DNA from: Paenisporosarcina quisquiliarum_A
GTDB taxonomy: Bacteria; Bacillota; Bacilli; Bacillales_A; Planococcaceae
Direction of reading: 5' to 3'
Assembly: GCF_043641925.1 (NCBI RefSeq)
Contig: NZ_JBHZRU010000001.1
Coordinates: 62,001 to 126,000 of the forward strand
Length of the DNA stretch: 64,000 nt
The first letter of the stretch is position 1, and each line of letters begins with the position of its first letter. Below the pieces are notes generated by a model. It had not been told where the DNA came from. It did no database searches and saw only the letters and a program-made list of their open reading frames with translations. The position numbers were made by a program, and so were the translations under genes. Shown here piece by piece: positions 43,771 to 51,847 of this stretch.

Positions 43771-44543
43771 TCAGACAAGAGCGTATGCGCGTTGTTAAAC
43801 ATAAAGAAATTGCTCATAACATATTTGAATTAACACTGATTGGCCAGTTAGTTCATGACATGAAAAATCCAGGACAGTTTGTCCACATTCGCGTGTCGGA
43901 TAGTTACGAGCCATTGCTTAGACGTCCAATCAGCATTACATCCATTGATCGTGAAACACTTGAATTCACCATGATTTATCGGGCTGAGGGAAGAGGGACG
44001 ACTATTCTGTCACAAGCGAAACCGGGTCAAGAAGTAGATGTGCTTGGCCCACTTGGTAATGGATTTCCTCTCGATCAAGCGAGTGATGGAGAACATGTTT
44101 TATTAATAGGTGGAGGAATCGGTGTTCCTCCCTTATATGAATTATCAAAAAGACTTGTGGATGTGGGTGTTAAACCCATTCATATCCTTGGTTTCCAATC
44201 AGCTGATGTGGTTTTTTATGAAAATGAATTTAGAGAATTAGGCGAAACACATATCGTAACGGTTGACGGAAGTTTAGGACATCAAGGTTTCGTCACGAAC
44301 GTATTGGATTCCATTGCAGAAGAAGTTTCTACCTACTATGCTTGTGGACCAACAGCAATGCTAGGAGCTTTGCAAAATGCCTTGCCTGATACAAAAGGAT
44401 TCTTATCCTACGAAGAAAGAATGGGATGCGGTTTAGGAGCTTGCTTTGCTTGTGTATGTAAAACGACAGAAGCTGTTGAAGTAGACTACGTAAAAGTTTG
44501 TTCTGACGGTCCCGTATTTCCAGCAGGGGTGGTGCAATTATGA
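43767..44543 (+). CDS. pyrK: Dihydroorotate dehydrogenase electron transfer subunit
   Basis: Flavin/iron-sulfur subunit of 258 residues that passes electrons from dihydroorotate oxidation to NAD+. It has an FAD domain (RRPISI, MIYRAEGRGT), an NAD domain (LLIGGGIGVPPLYELSKRL) and the 2Fe-2S cluster cysteines in MGCGLGACFACVCKT plus a later VCSDGPVF. Translationally coupled to carB and pyrD by four-base overlaps. Confidence 0.96.
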   Translation: MIRQERMRVVKHKEIAHNIFELTLIGQLVHDMKNPGQFVHIRVSDSYEPLLRRPISITSIDRETLEFTMIYRAEGRGTTILSQAKPGQEVDVLGPLGNGFPLDQASDGEHVLLIGGGIGVPPLYELSKRLVDVGVKPIHILGFQSADVVFYENEFRELGETHIVTVDGSLGHQGFVTNVLDSIAEEVSTYYACGPTAMLGALQNALPDTKGFLSYEERMGCGLGACFACVCKTTEAVEVDYVKVCSDGPVFPAGVVQL

Positions 44544-45451
44544 ATCGTTTAGCTGTTGAATTACCAGGACTGTCATTAAAAAATCCGATTATGCCAGCCT
44601 CTGGTTGCTTTGGATTTGGTAAAGAGTATGCGAAATTATACGACCTTTCTAAACTTGGAGCAATCATGATTAAAGCAACAACGTTAGAAACTCGCTTAGG
44701 AAACCCGATTCCTCGAGTTGCTGAAACAGCGGCAGGCATGTTAAACGCCATAGGACTTCAAAATCCAGGCTTAGAAAAAGTAATAGCTGAAGAACTTACA
44801 TGGCTCGAGCAGTATGATGTGCCCATTATCGCGAATGTTGCGGGTACTTTGACAGAAGACTATGTTGAAGTTGCGAAATACATTTCAAAATCAAAAAATG
44901 TAAAAGCACTCGAGTTAAATATTTCTTGTCCGAATGTAAAATGTGGTGGAATTACCTTTGGAACTGATGCTGCAATTGCTGCTGAACTAACAGCGGCAGT
45001 AAAAGCTGTTTCTGAGGTGCCAGTCTACGTGAAACTATCTCCTAACGTAACGGATATAGGCGAAATTGCTCGAGCAGTAGAAGCAGCTGGAGCCGACGGA
45101 ATAACAATGATCAATACGCTTATTGGCATGCGATTAGACACAAGAACTGGCAAACCAGTCATTGCAAATGGCACTGGGGGATTATCTGGACCTGCAGTAA
45201 AACCAGTTGCACTTCGAATGGTGTATGAAGTCGCAAAACAAGTGTCTATTCCGATTATCGGAATGGGAGGCATTACAACAGTGGATGATGTGATTGATTT
45301 TATGTCAGCAGGCGCAAGTGCTGTCGCAGTAGGAACAGCAAATTTCGTGGATCCCTTCGTATGTCCAAACATAATCGATCAATTACCAGAGAAATTAGAT
45401 TGGTTAGGATATAAACATGTAACTGAACTTACAGGGAGGAGTCATCGATGA
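44540..45451 (+). CDS. pyrD: Dihydroorotate dehydrogenase B, catalytic subunit
   Basis: FMN barrel enzyme of 303 residues, class 1B. The catalytic base is Cys130 in LNISCPNVKCGG, typical for class 1 enzymes, and VKLSPNVTD, GADGITMINTL and GMGGITTVDD are FMN/phosphate contacts. Adjacent pyrK confirms NAD-dependent type 1B rather than quinone-linked type 2. Confidence 0.97.
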   Translation: MNRLAVELPGLSLKNPIMPASGCFGFGKEYAKLYDLSKLGAIMIKATTLETRLGNPIPRVAETAAGMLNAIGLQNPGLEKVIAEELTWLEQYDVPIIANVAGTLTEDYVEVAKYISKSKNVKALELNISCPNVKCGGITFGTDAAIAAELTAAVKAVSEVPVYVKLSPNVTDIGEIARAVEAAGADGITMINTLIGMRLDTRTGKPVIANGTGGLSGPAVKPVALRMVYEVAKQVSIPIIGMGGITTVDDVIDFMSAGASAVAVGTANFVDPFVCPNIIDQLPEKLDWLGYKHVTELTGRSHR

Positions 45452-46155
45452 ATCAAACTCCTATTATTGCATTAGACTTTTCAACCAAAGAAGAAGTCCA
45501 ACAATTTTTATCGAGCTTTAACGAAAAACTTTTTGTGAAAGTTGGTATGGAGCTTTATTTACAAGTAGGTCCATCCATTGTTACAGAACTAAAAGAGCAA
45601 GGGCATGATGTCTTTTTAGACTTAAAACTACATGACATTCCGAATACAGTGAAATCGGCAATGCGCGGATTAGCACAACTTGGTGCGGATCTAGTCAATG
45701 TCCATGCAGCAGGTGGTTTGAAAATGATGGAATCTGCAGTTGAAGGATTAGAAGAAGGCACCCCAGCTGGTATGAGACGTCCGCAAATTATTGGGGTAAC
45801 TCAATTAACTTCAACGTCTGAACAACAAGTAAGAAATGAACAAAAAATAAACCTTTCACTAAAAGAATCGGTTCTGAACTATTCGGAATTAGCGAAACAA
45901 GCTCGATTAGATGGCGTAGTTTGCTCGGTGCTAGAAGCATCATCTATTAAACAAGTATGTGGCGAAGATTTTCTTTGCGTAACTCCAGGTATTCGATTAG
46001 AAGGCGGAGATACGCACGATCAGACGCGAATAGCGACGCCAGATGGAGCAAGAAATGCAGGCTCATCATTAATAGTAGTTGGACGCGCCATTACACAATC
46101 GGCAAATCCAGTTGAAACTTACGAGATCGTCAAACGATTATGGGAGGTTAAATAA
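45448..46155 (+). CDS. pyrF: Orotidine 5'-phosphate decarboxylase
   Basis: Barrel enzyme of 235 residues converting OMP to UMP. The catalytic DxKxxD segment is DLKLHDIPNT (Asp58, Lys60, Asp63), and phosphate binding is by TPGIRLEGGDTHDQ and VVGRAIT. It overlaps pyrD and pyrE by four and one bases. Confidence 0.97.
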   Translation: MNQTPIIALDFSTKEEVQQFLSSFNEKLFVKVGMELYLQVGPSIVTELKEQGHDVFLDLKLHDIPNTVKSAMRGLAQLGADLVNVHAAGGLKMMESAVEGLEEGTPAGMRRPQIIGVTQLTSTSEQQVRNEQKINLSLKESVLNYSELAKQARLDGVVCSVLEASSIKQVCGEDFLCVTPGIRLEGGDTHDQTRIATPDGARNAGSSLIVVGRAITQSANPVETYEIVKRLWEVK

Positions 46156-46787
46156 TGAAAAGTCAACAACATGAAATCGCACATGCCTTATTATCAATTG
46201 GAGCGGTAGAGTTACGCCCAAACGATCCTTTTACATGGGCTTCAGGAATAAAATCACCTATTTATTGTGATAATCGGTTAACCATGTCGAGTCCAGTCGT
46301 GAGAAAACAAATCGCAGCGGCATTGGCAAGAAGTATAGAAGATGCTTTCCCTGAAACAGAAGTAGTTGCAGGTACAGCAACAGCAGGTATCCCTCATGCC
46401 GCTTGGGTAAGTGATGTGTTGAACTTGCCAATGGTCTATGTACGTTCAAAAGCCAAAGAACATGGTCGAGGGAATCAAATTGAAGGTAAATTATCTAAGG
46501 GTCAAAAAGTTGTTGTAATTGAAGATTTAATATCTACAGGTGGAAGTAGTATTGAAGCGGTGAAGGCTTTAAGAGAACAAGGATGCGAGGTTTTAGGCGT
46601 CGTGTGTATTTTTACATATCATTTAAAACGTGCAGACGACATGTTTGATGAGCAAGGCATTCCGTATGTCAGTCTTACAAATTTTGATGCATTAATCGAA
46701 GTCGCGACTCTTGAAAAGAAAATTAGTGATGAAGACAAGCCTCAACTCAATGAATGGCACGAAAAACTAAAGGCAGCACAGCTATAG
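46155..46787 (+). CDS. pyrE: Orotate phosphoribosyltransferase
   Basis: Enzyme of 210 residues making OMP from orotate and PRPP; last gene of the operon. The PRPP loop is VVVIEDLISTGGSSIEA, and FTWASGIKSPIYCDNRL and GTATAGIPHA are typical N-terminal elements. A terminator follows within a few bases. The next B. subtilis genes (cysH cluster) are replaced by a repeat-bearing gap. Confidence 0.97.
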   Translation: MKSQQHEIAHALLSIGAVELRPNDPFTWASGIKSPIYCDNRLTMSSPVVRKQIAAALARSIEDAFPETEVVAGTATAGIPHAAWVSDVLNLPMVYVRSKAKEHGRGNQIEGKLSKGQKVVVIEDLISTGGSSIEAVKALREQGCEVLGVVCIFTYHLKRADDMFDEQGIPYVSLTNFDALIEVATLEKKISDEDKPQLNEWHEKLKAAQL

Positions 46788-46789
46788 AA

Positions 46790-46836
46790 AAGGATGGAGA
46801 GATTAGACTAATATCTGATCTCTCTATCTTTTTTAA
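46790..46836 (+). terminator. Terminator of the pyr operon
   Basis: GATGGAGAGAT and AGA pair with TCT and ATCTCTCTATC (imperfect at the ends), followed by six T. It begins three bases after the pyrE stop. Confidence 0.85.
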
Positions 46837-46863
46837 TTATTTGTATGTTATCTAAATAGAGTG

Positions 46864-46991
46864 TGCTGATTTTCATTGTGGAGGACGCTTTCCGGAGGGC
46901 GCGACTTCAGCCGCTTCCTTCGCGATGCTCAGTCCAGGGTCTTCAGTTCGCGCTGATCCTCTCGGAGTCACCTCCTCCATTTCAATCAGCA
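46864..46991. repeat. Dispersed palindromic element, family B (copy 2, reversed)
   Basis: Element of 128 bases in reverse orientation with ends TGCTGATT and AATCAGCA. In its own orientation it reads TGATTGAAATGGAGG, ACTCCGAGAGGATCAG, GACCCTGGACTGAGC, CGCGAAGGAAGCGGCT and CGGAAAGCGTCC. It lies just after the pyr terminator. Confidence 0.8.
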
Positions 46992-47302
46992 AAAATATTA
47001 AAGAAATCACTACGTTGTCATAGTGGAAATAGCTATATGACTATGTTGTAGGAACTTTTAAAACTTTTAAATTCAGTGCATTTTTCGAAAATACATTAGA
47101 AATTCTTAGAAGAGTATTGAAATAAAGCAAGAAAGGAGTAAGTAATTAAGAACTGAAAGGTACGACTTAATTTGAAATATCCTTTTTAAGAGAAGGTTAC
47201 TTAAATGATTTTAATATTTCTATTACATAGTATCGATGAGCACTAACCTTAAAATTCGTATCAAAAAACTTGTGATTTATTTTCTTCGAGGTTCTAGTTA
47301 GT
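46992..47302. other. AT-rich spacer without recognised function
   Basis: Between two palindromic elements, 311 bases contain no credible open frame, promoter or terminator pair. An isolated AAAGGAG (about 47132) is not followed by a usable gene. Confidence 0.6.
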
Positions 47303-47457
47303 GTAGCGGAAGGTGGCGACTCCGACGGGATTAGCGGGTCCAGGTGAGACCCCGCAGTGAGCGTAGCGAATGTTTTTGTATTTGCGACGAGTAATCGCAG
47401 GAGCAAGTGAGGAGGCTCACGGACCGCCCGCGGAAAGCGTCCACCTGAAGCGAAACC
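47303..47457. repeat. Dispersed palindromic element, family A (copy 3)
   Basis: Element of about 155 bases with AGGTGGCGACTCCG at the left and AGCGTCCACCT at the right. It contains GAGACCCCGCAG, TTGCGACGAGTAATCGCAGGAGC, GAGGAGGCTCACGGACCGCCCGCGG and AAAGCG. It shares the TCGTCGCAAA palindromic centre with copy 2 and the GGCGACTCCG end with family B, so the two families are related. Confidence 0.75.
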
Positions 47458-47523
47458 AGTAAATATATTTAGAAAATAACGATTACATACTTTACTAAAT
47501 CATTCATTAGAATTTTCCATTCG

Positions 47524-47566
47524 AAAAAGCATGATGAAGTTATGTTTCACTTCGTCATGCTTTTTA
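47524..47566 (-). terminator. Terminator of rqcH (bidirectional form)
   Basis: AAAAAGCATGATGAAG (from 47524) pairs with CTTCGTCATGCTTTTT (to 47566) around a ten-base loop. It is about 70 bases past the rqcH stop on the minus strand and has A and T tracts on both sides. Confidence 0.85.
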
Positions 47567-47634
47567 AGTTTCGTTATATAATTTCAAAAGCTCATTTATA
47601 GAGCGCACAAAAATCATTGCTTATAAAACATAAA

Positions 47635-49326
47635 TTACTTACGTAACTTCCTCACCATATCTTCACTCGGAGTTACAAACACGGTTTTTTGTTCAAAATA
47701 TATGACAAAGCCTGGCTTAGACCCGTTTGGTTTTTTTACATGACGAATCTCGGTATAGTCGACAGGCACTGAAGAAGACTCACGTGCTTTACTATAATAA
47801 GCAGCTAAATTAGCCGCTTCCAATATAGATGCTTCATCAGGTTCAACGTCGTGAATAACAACATGTGAACCTGGAATGTCTTTTGTATGGAACCAAAGAT
47901 GTGATTTGTTTGACAGCTTAAATGTGACATAGTCATTTTGCTTATTATTTTTCCCAACAGAAATGGGTAAACCTGTACTTGAAACAAAGGCTTCAGGTGT
48001 CGGTTTGACGATTTTCTTTTTCTTTTTCAAAATGCGGGCTTTCATCCAACCTTGCTCAGCCAGCTCTTCCCGTATTTCTTCAATATCATTTGGAGATGCT
48101 TGCATGACTTGTTGTTGGAGCATTTCTAAGTAATCAATATCGTCTTTCGTCTTGTCCATTTGTTGTTGCGTTTTAATCAGGGCAGTTTTTGCTTTATTGT
48201 ATCTTGTGTAGAAGGCTTGGGCATTTTCAACAGGGGTCTTTCTAGGATTCAATGGAATCGTTACGGTCGCTCCATCCTCATCATAATAATTTACGATTTG
48301 TGCTTCTGTTTGACCTTTTTCTAATTGATACAAATGTGCCATTAGTAGCTCTCCGTATAATTGGAAAGTTTCTAGTTTTTCAGCTTGTGCTTTTTCTTTC
48401 GATAATTTCTTCATCTTTAATTTTAATTTGTCGATTTCATTCTGCAACCAACGTTCTAAGTCGCCTGCTTGTTGCTTCACTCGATCTCGATCTGCTCGAG
48501 CGAAATAAACCTTATCCAGAAGTTCTCCGAGTGTGTTGAATTGTGAACCTTCTCCTTCTAAATGTTGCAGTTGAATGCTAGAGAAGAATGTTTTATTGCC
48601 ATTTTCAAAATATGAATTCACTTGGTTTTTTTGAGAGAATTCATTAAGAAACGTCGTAAATACTGTGAACGGTTTTTCCTTATCATTAGCTATTCGATAA
48701 GCTAATTCGTTTGCATGTAGTGGCGAAAATCCCGCAATTTGTTGAAGAATACTTTTAGCAATGTCTTCTTCATTTAAAATAGTAAGTAATTCGTCTTCAG
48801 TTATATTAAATGGATCCTTTTTATCTTGAGCCGGTGGCACGATATGAGGTTGACCAGGTAAAATCGTTCGATAACTATTCACGGATGGTGACAAGTGTTT
48901 CAAGCTATCTAGGATAAGTGTTCGAGATGGATCCACGAGAATGACATTACTATGTCTGCCCATAATTTCGACATGTAGTTCACGGACCATGTCATCCCCA
49001 ATTTCATTTTTACCTTCGATACGGAGGATGATTACTCTGTCCATTCCAAGTTGTGTAACGGAAGAAACGAAACCACCTTCTAAATGCTTGCGAAGTAACA
49101 TGCAAAACATAGGAGGTTCAGATGGATTCTCTATCGTTTCATTTGTAAGTTGAATTCTTGAATAAGAAGGGTGAATAGAAATGAGCAAGCGGTGATTCTT
49201 TCCACCGGCGCGTATATGGAATACAATTTCTTGTGAATTCGGCTGATGAATTTTTGAAATTCGACCCGAAACAAGTTGTTGTAGTTCGTTTGTCATTGAT
49301 TTTGTGAATAAACCATCAAAAGCCAT
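47635..49326 (-). CDS. rqcH: Ribosome quality control protein RqcH (NFACT family)
   Basis: Protein of 563 residues that binds stalled 50S subunits and adds C-terminal alanine tails to the trapped chain. The NFACT-N domain opens MAFDGLFTKSMTNELQQLVSGRISKIHQPN, the middle is a long coiled coil (about 285-410), and the NFACT-R domain holds FVSSTGLPISVGKNNKQNDYVTF and LWFHTKDIPGSHVVI. Older annotations call it fibronectin-binding protein. The minus-strand start has AAAGAGGT upstream. It is divergent from remA; YlmH at 29.1 kb may work in the same pathway. Confidence 0.95.
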   Translation of the reverse strand: MAFDGLFTKSMTNELQQLVSGRISKIHQPNSQEIVFHIRAGGKNHRLLISIHPSYSRIQLTNETIENPSEPPMFCMLLRKHLEGGFVSSVTQLGMDRVIILRIEGKNEIGDDMVRELHVEIMGRHSNVILVDPSRTLILDSLKHLSPSVNSYRTILPGQPHIVPPAQDKKDPFNITEDELLTILNEEDIAKSILQQIAGFSPLHANELAYRIANDKEKPFTVFTTFLNEFSQKNQVNSYFENGNKTFFSSIQLQHLEGEGSQFNTLGELLDKVYFARADRDRVKQQAGDLERWLQNEIDKLKLKMKKLSKEKAQAEKLETFQLYGELLMAHLYQLEKGQTEAQIVNYYDEDGATVTIPLNPRKTPVENAQAFYTRYNKAKTALIKTQQQMDKTKDDIDYLEMLQQQVMQASPNDIEEIREELAEQGWMKARILKKKKKIVKPTPEAFVSSTGLPISVGKNNKQNDYVTFKLSNKSHLWFHTKDIPGSHVVIHDVEPDEASILEAANLAAYYSKARESSSVPVDYTEIRHVKKPNGSKPGFVIYFEQKTVFVTPSEDMVRKLRK

Positions 49327-49380
49327 AAGATACCTCTTTCAAAACGTTTTGCTCTATCTTATCATTTTCTAGAGGAAATG

Positions 49381-49389
49381 TGATATAAT
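49381..49389 (+). promoter_or_regulatory. Extended -10 promoter of remA-gmk
   Basis: TGATATAAT is an extended -10 (TG-N-TATAAT) 50 bases before the remA start; no good -35 is seen. The 113-base divergent region also serves rqcH in the other direction. Confidence 0.5.
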
Positions 49390-49439
49390 TGCCTAAGTGT
49401 GTGTAACAGAAAGAATCAAGTCTTTCAGGAGGAACCACC

Positions 49440-49691
49440 TTGTCAATTGCCAAATTCATGAATATCGGGAATGGAAGTGTCGTTGCCGTAAATCGAATCA
49501 TTTCCATTTTAAGTCCTGAATCTGCGCCAGTTAAAAGGCTCGTTCAAGATGCAAGAGATAAAGGCTTTCTGATTGATGCAACTTATGGAAAAAAAACACG
49601 TACAATCTTTGTCATGGATAGTGAACATGTCGTTTTGTCGGCTGTAAATAATGAAACGATCACTGCTAGAATGATGGAGTATACCGACTAG
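49440..49691 (+). CDS. remA: Extracellular matrix regulator RemA (DUF370)
   Basis: DNA-binding protein of 83 residues; in B. subtilis it activates biofilm matrix and osmoprotection genes. Hallmarks are FMNIGNGSVVAVNRIISILSPESAPVKRLVQDARDKGFLIDATYGKKTRT. The start is TTG 49440, seven bases after AGGAGG; the first residues (MSIAKF) carry one extra residue against B. subtilis (MTIKF). yloC (YicC), the usual upstream neighbour, is absent. It is followed by gmk as elsewhere. Confidence 0.95.
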   Translation: MSIAKFMNIGNGSVVAVNRIISILSPESAPVKRLVQDARDKGFLIDATYGKKTRTIFVMDSEHVVLSAVNNETITARMMEYTD

Positions 49692-49708
49692 ATAAAAAGA
49701 GGGATTGA

Positions 49709-50329
49709 ATGCGAAAAGAACGTGGATTATTAATCGTCCTTTCAGGACCATCTGGTGTTGGGAAGGGAACTGTGCGAAAAGAATTGTTTTCGCAGCCTGA
49801 TACCAATTATGAATATTCAATTTCGATGACGACTCGGAAACCTCGTGAAGGTGAAATCGATGGTGTTGATTACTTTTTCAAATCTCATGAAGAGTTCGAA
49901 CAATTAATCGGTGAAGGCCGCTTACTTGAGTACGCTTCTTACGTGGGGAATTATTATGGAACACCACTTGATTATGTGAACGCCACATTAGACGCTGGTC
50001 GAGATGTCTTTTTAGAAATTGAAGTACAAGGAGCATCCCAGGTGCGAGCTAAAGTTCCTGATGGGTTGTTTATTTTCCTTGCACCTCCGAGCTTTTCTGC
50101 GCTCGAACAACGTCTTGTTGGACGAGGGACTGAAACAGATGATGTAATTGCTTCACGCATAAGTGCTGCAAGACAAGAATTAGAAATGATGAATTTATAC
50201 GATTATGTTGTTGAGAATGATGAAGTTCAATTCGCATGTGATCGTGTAAATGCAATTGTTACGGCAGAACATTGCCGAAGAGAACGCGTTGAAAAAAGAT
50301 ATTTATCTATGTTGGAAGGGGAATCTTAA
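49709..50329 (+). CDS. gmk: Guanylate kinase
   Basis: Enzyme of 206 residues phosphorylating GMP/dGMP. The P-loop GPSGVGKG is at 13-20, with TTRKPREGEIDGVDYFF and LEIEVQGASQV typical of the GMP-binding domain. ATG 49709 follows AAAGAGGG. Its stop overlaps the rpoZ start by one base. Confidence 0.97.
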   Translation: MRKERGLLIVLSGPSGVGKGTVRKELFSQPDTNYEYSISMTTRKPREGEIDGVDYFFKSHEEFEQLIGEGRLLEYASYVGNYYGTPLDYVNATLDAGRDVFLEIEVQGASQVRAKVPDGLFIFLAPPSFSALEQRLVGRGTETDDVIASRISAARQELEMMNLYDYVVENDEVQFACDRVNAIVTAEHCRRERVEKRYLSMLEGES

Positions 50330-50553
50330 TGTTATATCCATCAGTTGATTCATTAAAAAGTAAAATTGATTCAAAATATCAATTAGTAAGCTTAGCTTCA
50401 AAACGTGCTCGTCAAATGCAAGAAGAGGGCGGATTACGCTTAGACTCTTATCAGTCAGAAAAGTATGTTGGTAAAGCGCTTGAAGAAGTTGCTGCCGGTG
50501 CACTAGTTAAAGAAGTTCAAGATGAAGGAACAATTTACGAAGACGAAATTTAA
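50329..50553 (+). CDS. rpoZ: DNA-directed RNA polymerase omega subunit
   Basis: Small polymerase subunit of 74 residues that helps fold beta-prime. The motif YPSVDSLKSKIDSKYQLVSLASKRARQM is the omega signature, and VGKALEEVAAGAL follows. Coupled to gmk as in other Firmicutes. Confidence 0.95.
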   Translation: MLYPSVDSLKSKIDSKYQLVSLASKRARQMQEEGGLRLDSYQSEKYVGKALEEVAAGALVKEVQDEGTIYEDEI

Positions 50554-50571
50554 ATCCATTATTACACAATG

Positions 50572-50617
50572 AAAACTCCCTTAGACATGATAGATGCTTT
50601 GGGAGTTTGTTGTTTCA
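50572..50617 (+). terminator. Hairpin between rpoZ and coaBC
   Basis: AAAACTCCC (50572-50580) pairs with GGGAGTTT (from 50601) around a loop containing ATGAT; a T-rich tail with G interruptions follows. Likely a partial terminator. Confidence 0.55.
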
Positions 50618-50632
50618 GAAAGGAAGAGTAGC

Positions 50633-51847
50633 ATGCTTTCTAACAAAAAAATCTTACTCTGTGTCTCCGGGGGAATCGCTGTTTATAAAGCAGTAGCTCT
50701 GGTCAGCAAACTCTCACAAGCAGGAGCAGAAGTAAAAGTGATCATGACAGATTCTGCGACCAAATTTGTTCAACCACTAAGTTTTCAAGTGATGTCAAAA
50801 AATGATGTTTTTACAGATACATTTGATGAAAAAAATTCAAATGTGATCGCTCATATTGATTTAGCCGATTGGGCTGATTTAGTCATTGTTGCCCCTGCAA
50901 CAGCAAATGTAATTGGTAAATTAGCAAATGGAATCGGAGACGATATGGTGACCACAACACTTCTTGCTACTACTGCAAAAGTGTGGATTGCTCCTGCCAT
51001 GAATGTACATATGTATGACCATCCCGCTGTTAAACGCAATATTGCAACGTTAGCATCGGATAGATATGAATTTATTGAACCATCGGAAGGGTTTTTGGCA
51101 TGCGGATATGTTGGGAAAGGCCGACTAGAAGAACCTGAAAAAATTGTTCAGTTAGTTGAGCAATATTTTCAGCCAAAGAACTTACCACTCGAAGGAAAGA
51201 AAGTCGTCATCTCTGCAGGTCCAACAAGAGAACGTATTGATCCTGTACGATTTTTAACGAATTTTTCTTCTGGGAAAATGGGTTATGCCCTTGCAGAAGC
51301 AGCAGCAAAACTAGGTGCAGAAACGATCCTGGTTTCCGGTCCAGTATCTTTAGAGAAACCACGAGGTGTGACGGTAATAGAAGTAGAAAGTGCTGAACAA
51401 ATGTTAGAAGCTGTTCTCAGTCGTTTTGAAGATGCGGATATTGTAATTAAAACAGCTGCAGTTGCCGACTACCGTCCTAAAGTTTTACATAAGCAGAAAA
51501 TGAAAAAACAAGCTGGAGATGCTTCATTAGAATTAGAAAGAACGACTGATATTTTATGGACTTTAGGTCAACATAAGACTCGTCAGTTACTTATAGGATT
51601 TGCTGCAGAAACAAACGATTTAGAAGTTTATGCAAAAGACAAGCTGTCCAGAAAAAATGCGGACTATATTGTCGCGAACGATGTGACACAATCGGACAGT
51701 GGATTTGGAACAGATACGAATACTGTTTTATTAATTGGGAAACACGAGTTTCAAAAACCTTTTGCCAACATGCCGAAGAAAGAATTAGCTACAAAATTAT
51801 TGCTAACCATTTTAGAGAATGAAACGAGAATGAATCATGTTCGCTGA
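50633..51847 (+). CDS. coaBC: Bifunctional phosphopantothenoylcysteine decarboxylase/phosphopantothenate-cysteine ligase
   Basis: Coenzyme A synthesis enzyme of 404 residues. The N-terminal FMN-dependent decarboxylase (CoaC, about 1-180) has CVSGGIAVYKA, HIDLADWADL with the active-site His, and PAMNVHMYDHPAV; the C-terminal CTP-dependent ligase (CoaB) has ISAGPTRERIDPVRFLTNFSSGKMGYALA and KTAAVADYRPK. ATG 50633 follows AAAGGAAG; the longer frame from 50594 has no such site. It overlaps priA by eleven bases. Confidence 0.95.
   Translation: MLSNKKILLCVSGGIAVYKAVALVSKLSQAGAEVKVIMTDSATKFVQPLSFQVMSKNDVFTDTFDEKNSNVIAHIDLADWADLVIVAPATANVIGKLANGIGDDMVTTTLLATTAKVWIAPAMNVHMYDHPAVKRNIATLASDRYEFIEPSEGFLACGYVGKGRLEEPEKIVQLVEQYFQPKNLPLEGKKVVISAGPTRERIDPVRFLTNFSSGKMGYALAEAAAKLGAETILVSGPVSLEKPRGVTVIEVESAEQMLEAVLSRFEDADIVIKTAAVADYRPKVLHKQKMKKQAGDASLELERTTDILWTLGQHKTRQLLIGFAAETNDLEVYAKDKLSRKNADYIVANDVTQSDSGFGTDTNTVLLIGKHEFQKPFANMPKKELATKLLLTILENETRMNHVR

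Noticed and set aside
46863..47051. 62-codon frame after pyrE
   Set aside because: It is the reading of family B copy 2 in reverse, without a ribosome site.
47197..47406. 69-codon minus-strand frame
   Set aside because: Covers family A copy 3 and starts with the same MLLRLLVAN peptide as the false frame in copy 2, showing it is repeat-derived.
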